Part shown: positions 1 through 5,626 of the stretch, piece after piece
How the letters are laid out: each line of letters opens with the position of its first letter
How positions within the stretch are numbered: the stretch's first letter is position 1
Origin: Nitrospirota bacterium
Lineage (GTDB): Bacteria > Nitrospinota_A > UBA7883 > JACRGQ01
DNA length: 6,339 bases
Direction of reading: 5' to 3'
NCBI GenBank assembly: GCA_024275775.1
Contig: JAJRYM010000034.1
Span: 1-6,339 of the forward strand
Translations under genes and position numbers: made by a program
The notes under the pieces: model-generated
What the model saw: the letters and a program-made list of their open reading frames with translations, nothing else
What the model was told of the DNA's origin: nothing
Database searches by the model: none

Positions 1-57
1 CTCATGCTCCCATTCTATTGCTTTACGGGATGTTATCGCTTTAATATTTCAGGATGA
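1..57 (+). other. Possible 3' end of an upstream gene overlapping hemW
   Basis: Frame 1 is open from the left edge and stops at the TGA at 55-57, overlapping the hemW ATG as ATGA. It would encode 18 residues ending in FNISG. Frame 3 is an alternative: it ends in a TAA at 42-44 and would encode a hydrophobic tail ending in LLLYGMLSL. Frame 2 runs about 100 bases into hemW, which makes it unlikely. The ATGA option is attractive because hemW has no well-spaced Shine-Dalgarno sequence of its own, so coupling to an upstream gene would explain its translation. The product cannot be identified, and the stretch may be non-coding. Confidence 0.2.
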
Positions 58-1181
58 AAGAGGGAGCGGGTCTTTATATCCATATTCCGTTTTGCGATAC
101 GAAATGCGGTTATTGCGATTTCGCTTCGTTTGCAGGCCGGGACGCCCTGATTGAGCCGTATACGGACGCGCTACTGCGTGAAATCGAGCGAGCGCCGGAG
201 ATTGCCGTCAAGACTGTCTACATCGGCGGAGGAACGCCTTCTATGCTTTCCGCCGACCGGATTGAAACGGTACTGAACGCCGTCGCCCGGAAATTCAGAC
301 TTGCTGATGAAGCGGAAGTGACGATGGAAATGAATCCGTCCACCGGCAATTTAGCTTATCTGGAGGATATCCGCTCGGCCGGCATTAACAGACTGAGCAT
401 CGGCGTGCAGAGTTTTAATAAAAAACATCTCAAAACGCTTGGCAGAAGAGGGGGCCCGGATGTTTCGGCCACGGCGATTGATAACAGCCGGAAGGCTGGG
501 TTCGATAATCTTTCGCTGGATTTGATGTTCGGCGTCCCGGCGCAGACGGTGGAGGAGGTCGAGAAGGATGTCGGGTACCTTCTCGGTTTTGCGCCCGAAC
601 ATATTTCCACCTATCAGTTGACGGTTGCCGAGGGAACGCCTTTTCATGAATGGAGCGAAAAAGGGATAGTGGTTTTGCCGGATGACGAACTGCTTGTGGA
701 AATGTACGACGTTATCCGCGAAAAACTCGTCTCCGCCGGATACCGGCATTACGAAATATCCAACTTCGCCAAGGAAGGAAAAGAATGCGGGCATAACCTC
801 GGCTACTGGCTCGGCGACGATTTTCTGGGCTTGGGAAGCGCTTCCCATTCCTTTCTGCGGGGCAAAAGGTTTTGCAATCCGGAAAGTGTGGAAGAGTACA
901 TAAACGGAGTTATTGCCGGCAGTGCCGCCCGAATTATTGAGGAAAACGATAATCAGAAACTTGAGAATTATCTTTTGATGAGATTAAGGCTGATTGAAAT
1001 AGATTTAGAATTTAGTGATATTAATCAAAGGTTTAATATTGATTTCTTAAAGGAATACAGGACTGTTTTAAACAGGTTGGAGTCGTTGGGCCTCCTTTGG
1101 CTCAGTCAGGAGAGAGCCGGCTTAAACGCAAAAGGTGTACTTTTCTTAAATAATGTTATATTGGAATTCATAAGAGTGTGA
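54..1181 (+). CDS. hemW: Radical SAM heme chaperone HemW
   Basis: HemW is a cytoplasmic radical SAM protein that binds heme and is thought to deliver it to apo-enzymes such as respiratory cytochromes. It is often misnamed oxygen-independent coproporphyrinogen III oxidase. The cluster motif is C14-x3-C18-x2-C21-x-F23. Phe at the last position separates HemW from true HemN, which has a fourth Cys there. Other family motifs are YIHIPFC near residue 8, GGGTP at 58-62 (SAM binding), E92-M-N-P, a LSIGVQSF segment near 114-121, and the HNxxYW heme-binding motif at 247-252. At 375 residues it matches the usual length (E. coli about 378). The ATG at 54 is the only reasonable start: an in-frame TAA lies at 42-44 and the conserved core begins within seven residues. 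The AGG of the leader directly abuts the ATG, too close for normal ribosome binding, so coupling to an upstream gene is possible. The last third (about 940-1075) is unusually AT-rich compared with the body of the gene. The sigma-54 activator follows after 32 bases in the same direction. Confidence 0.95.
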   Translation: MKEGAGLYIHIPFCDTKCGYCDFASFAGRDALIEPYTDALLREIERAPEIAVKTVYIGGGTPSMLSADRIETVLNAVARKFRLADEAEVTMEMNPSTGNLAYLEDIRSAGINRLSIGVQSFNKKHLKTLGRRGGPDVSATAIDNSRKAGFDNLSLDLMFGVPAQTVEEVEKDVGYLLGFAPEHISTYQLTVAEGTPFHEWSEKGIVVLPDDELLVEMYDVIREKLVSAGYRHYEISNFAKEGKECGHNLGYWLGDDFLGLGSASHSFLRGKRFCNPESVEEYINGVIAGSAARIIEENDNQKLENYLLMRLRLIEIDLEFSDINQRFNIDFLKEYRTVLNRLESLGLLWLSQERAGLNAKGVLFLNNVILEFIRV

Positions 1182-1213
1182 TAAACTGTACATCATATAG
1201 AGAGTGAGGGGAA

Positions 1214-2689
1214 ATGCTTGACCAGCGTATAAAAGTATTTAAAGAATTATCTGAGATAGTCAACTCCGTAATAGATGTTGAAAATCTTTTTGAAGTTATC
1301 ATCAATACGGCCACCAGAATCATGAATGCCAAGGCCAGTTCTCTTCTTCTTAAAGATGAGCAGACCGGCAAGCTGTATTTCCACATAACGACCGGCGACA
1401 AGAGTGAAGAAGTAAAACGGTACGAGCTGGAAAGGGGCGAAGGTATTGCCGGCTGGGTGGCTGAACACAAGCAACCGTTACTGGTTACGAACGTACAGGA
1501 AGACCCGAGGTGGCAGGGCAGGATAGCGAAAGAAGTCGGGTTTGCAACAAACTCGATAGCCTGCTCTCCTATGATGGTTGGAGAGAAGGTTTTAGGTGTA
1601 ATCGAAATAATCGATCACGATGACGGCAGTGTTCTGACAAAAGAAGACTTGGAAATTCTTAATGTTTTCAGCGAATTGGCCGCTTCCGCTATTTTAAAGG
1701 CTAGGATGTATTCCTCGGTGGACAGGCAGAACATCCGGCTTAAGGAAGAGCTGAACAGTAAAATGAGCCTTGTGGGGGAAAGCCCCATATTCAAGAAAGT
1801 TCTTTCCGACTGCTCGAAAGTTGCGCGTTCAAGGGCGTCGGTTCTCATATCCGGCAGTTGCGGAACCGGCAAGGAGTTGATAGCCCGGTATATTCATAAC
1901 ACCAGCCAGCGGAAGGAAGGGCCTTTCATCGCGGTAAACTGCGGGGCGCTTGTTGAAACGCTTCTGGAAAGCGAGCTTTTCGGTTACGAAAAAGGGGCTT
2001 TCACCGGGGCAGACCGGCGCAAGAGAGGTCTGTTTGAAGCGGCCGATACGGGCACAATTTTTCTGGACGAGATAGCGGAAACATCGCAAAATATGCAGAC
2101 CAAGCTTTTGCGGGTTCTGCAGGAAGGGACGCTTAACAGAGTAGGGGGCGTAACCCCCGTCAACGTGGATGTTAGGGTAATAGCGGCCACGAACAGGGAT
2201 ATAGAGCAACTCGTCGAAGAAGGAGAATTCCGGGAAGATCTGTATTACCGCCTGAACGTTGTGAGAATAAAGATGCCGGATCTGAAAGAGCGGAAAGACG
2301 ACATTCCGATTCTGGCGAACTACTTTCTTCAAAAATTCCTGAAAAATTCTCGATATGAAACCGAGAGCTTCTCGAAAGATGCGCTGGATGTTATGGAGGC
2401 GTACAACTGGCCGGGCAATGTTCGCCAGCTTGAGAATGTCGTGGAGCGGGCCATGATAATGGGAAGCGGCAAGGTTATACAGATGTCCGACCTGCCGTAC
2501 GAAGTGCTGGAGCATAAGACAACCGATGTTGGATTGTCGCTTAAAGAGGCGCAGGATATGTTCAAGGCGTCATTCATCAAGAGAACGCTTGAAACGATAG
2601 GCGGAAGCAAAACGGAAGCCGCGAAAGTTTTGGGCATTCAGCGAACCTATCTTTCCCGCCTCATAAAAGAGCTTCACATAGAATCATAG
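1214..2689 (+). CDS. GAF-domain sigma-54-dependent transcriptional activator (Fis-type HTH)
   Basis: This is an enhancer-binding protein that uses ATP hydrolysis to open sigma-54 RNA polymerase promoters. Domain order is: N-terminal GAF sensor (about 18-165), a linker helix (about 165-185), AAA+ domain (about 186-415) and a Fis-type helix-turn-helix (about 463-487). Visible AAA+ motifs are Walker A GSCGTGKE (214-221), the sigma-54-contacting GAFTGA loop (261-266), Walker B FLDE (283-286), sensor I AATNRD (324-329), candidate arginine fingers R340 and R346 in FREDLYYRLNVV, and sensor II WPGNVRQLE (399-407). The Walker A loop differs from the family consensus GE(S/T/P)GTGKE: E is replaced by S215 and S by C216. 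The layout resembles NifA or NorR, but nothing identifies the ligand, and the GAF domain lacks features I can tie to a specific effector. There is no response-regulator receiver domain, so control is probably by small-molecule or protein binding to GAF rather than phosphorylation. The ATG has a GAGGGG ribosome-binding site at 1206-1211. Cotranscription with hemW is likely; the target genes are unknown. Confidence 0.93.
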   Translation: MLDQRIKVFKELSEIVNSVIDVENLFEVIINTATRIMNAKASSLLLKDEQTGKLYFHITTGDKSEEVKRYELERGEGIAGWVAEHKQPLLVTNVQEDPRWQGRIAKEVGFATNSIACSPMMVGEKVLGVIEIIDHDDGSVLTKEDLEILNVFSELAASAILKARMYSSVDRQNIRLKEELNSKMSLVGESPIFKKVLSDCSKVARSRASVLISGSCGTGKELIARYIHNTSQRKEGPFIAVNCGALVETLLESELFGYEKGAFTGADRRKRGLFEAADTGTIFLDEIAETSQNMQTKLLRVLQEGTLNRVGGVTPVNVDVRVIAATNRDIEQLVEEGEFREDLYYRLNVVRIKMPDLKERKDDIPILANYFLQKFLKNSRYETESFSKDALDVMEAYNWPGNVRQLENVVERAMIMGSGKVIQMSDLPYEVLEHKTTDVGLSLKEAQDMFKASFIKRTLETIGGSKTEAAKVLGIQRTYLSRLIKELHIES

Positions 2690-2698
2690 AATAGCGTT

Positions 2699-2741
2699 AG
2701 GCGTTGCCGCCGAGGCAAGCTTCAGACCGTTTTTCTTTTTT
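2699..2741 (+). terminator. Candidate intrinsic terminator of the sigma-54 activator gene
   Basis: An imperfect hairpin pairs 2699-2708 with 2714-2722. It has a TTGCC/GGCAA inner stem, a five-base loop and one bulged G at 2703. A T5-C-T6 tract follows at 2730-2741. The tract starts about eight bases after the stem and lies inside the antisense of the last pgi codons, so the two convergent genes would share this DNA. The gap before the T tract weakens the call. On the minus strand the same bases can form a GGCG-GCAA-CGCC stem with a GNRA-type loop after the pgi stop, but without a T tract. Confidence 0.35.
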
Positions 2742-4119
2742 CGGCTCCGGCGCTTTTAAGAAGCTCGCCTTTTAACTGCTCGTAGCCGTCCCGGCCCATC
2801 ATCGCATAGGTATATTTTTTACCGAACTCCACTCCCGGCTGGTCGAAAGGGTCTATTCCATAAAGTTTCCCGGCGAAAGCCGTGGCGGTTTCCAGCATGA
2901 AAAGCAGTTGGCCGAGAGTGTGCGCGTCGAGCTTCGGGAGCCGTATGGCTAAATTCGGCCTGTTGTGGGTTGTAAGGGCATATTCGGTGCCCTTCATCTC
3001 AGTGGCGATAAGCTGATTAAGCGATTTACCGGCCAGATATTGAAGGGTCGGCTTATCCGTGAACACAGCAGGGATAACAGATTCGCGGTTGAAGTTTTCC
3101 ACTTCGATAAATGTTACCAGCTTGTCGAAAGGGCCTTCCACATATAGCTGAACCTGTGAATGCTGGTCGGTTACGCCAAGCGCTTTCACCGGCGTTTGTC
3201 CGGTATTTACTTCTTTTCCGTTTAGGTCGTAACGTTTGCCGAGGCTTTCCGCCCACAGCTGGCGATACCAGTCCGCCACTCCGGCCAGTTTCGAGGAATA
3301 CGGCATCATCACGCTTATCGATTTTTTCTTTTTGGTGTCGGCGAGATAGTGCAGTGCGGCGAAAAGAAGAGCGGGGTTTTCCCGTAGATTTTTGTTTAAG
3401 CAGCGTTCGGCCATGCTTGCGGCGCCCGCGAGCAGGGAGTCTATATCAACGCCCACGCAGGCCAGCGGAACAAGCCCGACGGCCGTGAAAAGCGAAAATC
3501 GCCCCCCTACGTTATCCGGCACGTTGAACGTCGTAAGGCCGAACTCACCGGCGATTTCCCTTAGCACCCCTTTTTCGGCGTCGGTTGTGAGAATAACCTT
3601 TTTCTTCCATTTGCCTTTAAGCTTCTCTTTCAGGTGGTGGTGAACAATCATAAACTGGCTCATGGTTTCGGCCGTTGAGCCGGATTTGGAAATGACGTTG
3701 AACAATGTTTTTTTCGGGTCGACGTGCCTTAATATCTCGTCGAACCAGTCCGGGTCTATGTTATCCGGCACGAATAGTTTCGGGTAGCCGTTGCGTTTTC
3801 TTTTTCTTTGCAGGTTCCATACGGCCGAATTGAGGGCCGAATGAACGGCGGTTGTTCCAAGCGCGGAGCCGCCTATGCCGAGAACGACGAGGTTTTCATA
3901 TTTTTCTCTTACCCTCGACGCGAATTTTTTGAACGGCGCGGTATCGATGGAAGGAAGGTCGAAAAATCCTACAGTTTTTTGCGCCCTTAATTCCTGAAGC
4001 CAGAGGAGCGCCTCTTTCGCCTGCGGGGCGAGGCCGTCGAGTTCGCTTTCCGAAACGCCGTGTTTTTTCCCTATGGCGTCCGCCATGGCGTTTGTGTAAT
4101 CGATTTTAATGTCGTTCAT
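2722..4119 (-). CDS. pgi: Glucose-6-phosphate isomerase
   Basis: This cytoplasmic enzyme interconverts glucose 6-phosphate and fructose 6-phosphate, linking glycolysis, gluconeogenesis and sugar-nucleotide supply. The 465-residue length fits the short bacterial form (about 450) rather than the 550-residue E. coli type. Motifs in order are GIGGSALG (81-88), the phosphate-binding SKSGSTAET (144-152), the first family signature DNVGGRFSLFTAVG (202-215), and the second signature ending in FDQPGVEFGK (425-434). By comparison with the mammalian enzyme, the catalytic candidates are R207 in GGRFS, E291 in WAESLGK, H320 in TDQHSQ and K434. All are present, so the enzyme should be active. The ATG is preceded by AGGGGGG (4129-4135 on the complement) nine bases upstream, a good ribosome-binding site. 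A second Met at residue 11 is less likely as the start. The gene lies 92 bases downstream of the glutaredoxin gene on the same strand and converges on the sigma-54 activator. It may be read from its own promoter or from that of the glutaredoxin. Confidence 0.96.
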   Translation of the reverse strand: MNDIKIDYTNAMADAIGKKHGVSESELDGLAPQAKEALLWLQELRAQKTVGFFDLPSIDTAPFKKFASRVREKYENLVVLGIGGSALGTTAVHSALNSAVWNLQRKRKRNGYPKLFVPDNIDPDWFDEILRHVDPKKTLFNVISKSGSTAETMSQFMIVHHHLKEKLKGKWKKKVILTTDAEKGVLREIAGEFGLTTFNVPDNVGGRFSLFTAVGLVPLACVGVDIDSLLAGAASMAERCLNKNLRENPALLFAALHYLADTKKKKSISVMMPYSSKLAGVADWYRQLWAESLGKRYDLNGKEVNTGQTPVKALGVTDQHSQVQLYVEGPFDKLVTFIEVENFNRESVIPAVFTDKPTLQYLAGKSLNQLIATEMKGTEYALTTHNRPNLAIRLPKLDAHTLGQLLFMLETATAFAGKLYGIDPFDQPGVEFGKKYTYAMMGRDGYEQLKGELLKSAGAEKRKTV

Positions 4120-4149
4120 ATCGGCTTTCCCCCCTGCATATTCCGGTTC

Positions 4150-4158
4150 ATGATAACA
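4150..4158 (-). promoter_or_regulatory. Candidate extended -10 promoter of pgi
   Basis: Read on the minus strand, this site is TGTTATCAT, a TGn plus a TATAAT-like hexamer (TATCAT). A TTGATG that could act as -35 lies about 19 bases upstream, longer than the optimal 17, but extended -10 promoters depend less on the -35. Transcription would start around 4142-4144, giving a leader of about 25 bases that includes the AGGGGGG ribosome-binding site. The call is by eye. Confidence 0.35.
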
Positions 4159-4211
4159 GACAAGCCGGTATCCGCATCAAATCCAAACGAAGCGCGGGTG
4201 GAAAGAAAATA

Positions 4212-4460
4212 TCAGGCGAGAAGCTCTTCAAGCTCCTGCTCAAATCTGTTTCTCTCAAAATGATTGCCGTCAATAAACTTTCCGTTGTATTCAAGCGTCG
4301 GCACCACGCGCTTACCCCTGGCGGTTATGATTGTCTCCACCGCTTCAGGATTGTCTTCAATATCAATTTCGTCGAACTCGATATTTTTTTCCTCAAGAAC
4401 CCGCTTCGCCATATGGCAGTCGGGACACCATGAAGTCGTATAAATTTTTAATATGCTCAT
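4212..4460 (-). CDS. Small glutaredoxin-family thiol oxidoreductase (CPDC type)
   Basis: This 82-residue protein has the thioredoxin fold of glutaredoxins. The active site is C12-P-D-C15, in TTSWCPDC after the first beta strand. The expected cis-proline is P54 in VVPTLEYNG, followed by an FIDGNHF turn that corresponds to the glutathione- or partner-binding DG element. It should reduce protein disulfides or mixed disulfides in the cytoplasm. The WCPDC family resembles mycoredoxin- and NrdH-like proteins, so its electron donor (glutathione, another low-molecular-weight thiol, or thioredoxin reductase) cannot be told from sequence. The frame is open upstream to 4688, but the extra residues are serine-rich, unlike the family and antisense to accA. 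The start at 4460 places the first beta strand right after Met. No clear Shine-Dalgarno precedes it. A TAATAT about 17-22 bases upstream of the start could be a -10 element, giving a very short leader. The gene is divergent from accA and upstream of pgi. Confidence 0.88.
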   Translation of the reverse strand: MSILKIYTTSWCPDCHMAKRVLEEKNIEFDEIDIEDNPEAVETIITARGKRVVPTLEYNGKFIDGNHFERNRFEQELEELLA

Positions 4461-4547
4461 AGTTGGAATTCTAGTCGATATTAAGCGCATTGAGAAGCCG
4501 CCAAATATGAAATAGAGAGAACGCCGGGTGGTAAACGATAAATCTTT

Positions 4548-4556
4548 TGTTAAAAT
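4548..4556 (+). promoter_or_regulatory. Candidate extended -10 promoter of accA
   Basis: The sequence TGTTAAAAT is a TGn element plus TAAAAT, one mismatch from TATAAT. It ends seven bases before the accA ATG at 4564. A start point six to eight bases downstream would fall at about 4562-4564, on or next to the ATG, giving a leaderless or nearly leaderless mRNA. No good -35 hexamer is seen 16-18 bases upstream. If translation instead begins at the GTG at 4528, this site lies inside the coding region and would be irrelevant. Confidence 0.35.
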
Positions 4557-4563
4557 GTTCCGC

Positions 4564-5520
4564 ATGGCCGCATCGTTTCTTGATTTTGAGAAAAAAATAA
4601 TGGAGCTTGAAAAAAAGCTGGAAGAGCTACGCGCTGTTTCTAAAGGCGAAGAGGCCGATTTTTCTTCGGAAATCAGAAAGATGCACAAAAAAGTAAACCA
4701 GCTTCGCCTGGAAACATACTCAAATCTGAACCGGTGGCAGAAAACCCAGCTTGCCAGACATCCAAGCAGACCGTACGCGTTCGATTATATAGATGAAATG
4801 ACCGCCGATTTCGTGGAACTGCACGGCGACAGGCGCTTCGGCGACGGCACGTCGATAATAGGCGGGTTCGCCACGATGGACGACCAGCCGGTAATGATAA
4901 TAGGCCAGCAGAAAGGGCGCGATACGAAAGAAAAAATGTATCGCAATTTCGGCATGGCGCATCCGGAAGGGTACAGAAAAAGCCTTCGGTTAATGCAACT
5001 TGCCAATAAATTCAGAACGCCGATAATCACTCTTCTGGATACGCCCGGCGCTTACCCCGGCATTGGGGCCGAGGAAAGAGGGCAGGCGGAAGCCGTGGCG
5101 AGGAATCTTTATGAAATGGCCTGTTTATCCGTTCCGATTGTCTGCGTGGTAATAGGCGAGGGCGGAAGCGGAGGAGCACTTGCCATGGGGGTCGGGAACC
5201 GGGTGCTGATGATGGAGTTCGCCGTCTATTCGGTAATATCTCCCGAAGGGTGCGCCGCCATTCTCTGGAAAGACCAGGCGAAAACGGTTGAAGCGGCCGA
5301 AGCTCTATCTCTGACGGCGCAGGATCTGCTTGCTCAGGGCATAATCGATGAAATCGTACGCGAGCCTATAGGCGGGGCCCATAGGAACCCTATGCGGGCC
5401 TCCCACATGCTTCGGAGGGCGTTAAGGAGAAACCTGAAAGAGCTCACCGCCATGAGTCCCGAAGAGCTTGTGGCGCACCGGCGCGATAAATTCAGAAAAA
5501 TCGGCCCTTATAATGAGTAA
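4564..5520 (+). CDS. accA: Acetyl-CoA carboxylase carboxyltransferase subunit alpha
   Basis: AccA pairs with AccD (alpha2beta2) to move the carboxyl group from carboxybiotin on BCCP to acetyl-CoA, forming malonyl-CoA, the first committed step of fatty-acid synthesis. The N terminus MAASFLDFEKKI aligns with the E. coli start MSLNFLDFEQPI, and the 318-residue length from this ATG agrees with about 319. Longer in-frame starts exist (GTG at 4528, ATG at 4555) and would add 12 or 3 non-conserved residues. Residues 8-60 form a charged coiled-coil-like helical region. The crotonase-fold core shows GRDTKEKMYRNFGM (118-131), LDTPGAYPGIGAEERGQAEA (158-177), the glycine-rich oxyanion segment GEGGSGGALA (198-207) and SPEGCAAILWK (226-236). 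No Shine-Dalgarno precedes any of the candidate starts, and an extended -10 site lies directly upstream. accD is not adjacent, as in many bacteria. The gene is divergent from the glutaredoxin, and an unrecognised gene follows 106 bases downstream. Confidence 0.95.
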   Translation: MAASFLDFEKKIMELEKKLEELRAVSKGEEADFSSEIRKMHKKVNQLRLETYSNLNRWQKTQLARHPSRPYAFDYIDEMTADFVELHGDRRFGDGTSIIGGFATMDDQPVMIIGQQKGRDTKEKMYRNFGMAHPEGYRKSLRLMQLANKFRTPIITLLDTPGAYPGIGAEERGQAEAVARNLYEMACLSVPIVCVVIGEGGSGGALAMGVGNRVLMMEFAVYSVISPEGCAAILWKDQAKTVEAAEALSLTAQDLLAQGIIDEIVREPIGGAHRNPMRASHMLRRALRRNLKELTAMSPEELVAHRRDKFRKIGPYNE

Positions 5521-5532
5521 GCTCATTCGTTA

Positions 5533-5559
5533 CGGTTCGCCGGCATTTCCGCAGAACCG
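5533..5559 (+). other. Hairpin in the accA 3' spacer
   Basis: CGGTTC at 5533-5538 can pair with GAACCG at 5554-5559 around a 15-base loop. The loop contains GCCGG, which can alternatively pair with the CCGGC at 5557-5561. It begins 13 bases after the accA stop and sits just upstream of the candidate terminator. It could protect the accA 3' end or simply reflect a GC-rich spacer. No T tract follows, so it is not a terminator by itself. Confidence 0.3.
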
Positions 5560-5565
5560 GCAATC

Positions 5566-5597
5566 CCGGCCTGTTGCCTGCCGGCCGTCTTTTTCTT
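5566..5597 (+). terminator. Candidate intrinsic terminator after accA
   Basis: Two overlapping stems are possible: CCGGC (5566-5570) with GCCGG (5580-5584), or CGGCC (5567-5571) with GGCCG (5583-5587). The second is followed at once by TCTTTTTCTT (5588-5597), the normal layout of a rho-independent terminator. The stem is only five base pairs, though all GC. The next gene starts 30 bases later, so if this terminates fully, that gene needs its own promoter. A weak TTGCCT-N17-TAATAA pair at 5574-5602 overlaps the hairpin and is the only candidate I see. Confidence 0.45.
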
Positions 5598-5626
5598 AAT
5601 AACGAAATTTTTACAGGAATCTATCT

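Noticed and set aside
351..848. Minus-strand frame of 165 codons opposite hemW
   Set aside because: It is antisense to conserved HemW sequence, with no motif in the translated product; a shadow frame.
1023..1044. AATCAA-N10-TTGATT inverted repeat inside the AT-rich end of hemW as a possible operator
   Set aside because: A 6-base repeat in a segment of about 25% GC is expected by chance. It lies in coding sequence, and no second copy near another promoter was seen.
1161..1200. Sigma-70 or sigma-54 promoter directly upstream of the activator gene
   Set aside because: TTGGAA at 1161-1166 has no -10 at acceptable spacing, and no GG-N10-GC pair is present, so no promoter is called here.
1829..2515. 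Minus-strand frame of 228 codons opposite the sigma-54 activator
   Set aside because: It lies wholly antisense to a gene with intact AAA+ motifs, has no recognisable domain, and is explained by the codon pattern of the real gene.
3111..3488. Plus-strand frame of 125 codons opposite pgi
   Set aside because: It is antisense to conserved Pgi core sequence, is Arg/Pro-rich and has no recognisable motif.
4461..4688. N-terminal extension of the glutaredoxin to 158 residues
   Set aside because: The extra 76 residues are a serine-rich antisense translation of the accA 5' end and the divergent promoter region. The glutaredoxin fold starts right after the Met at 4460.
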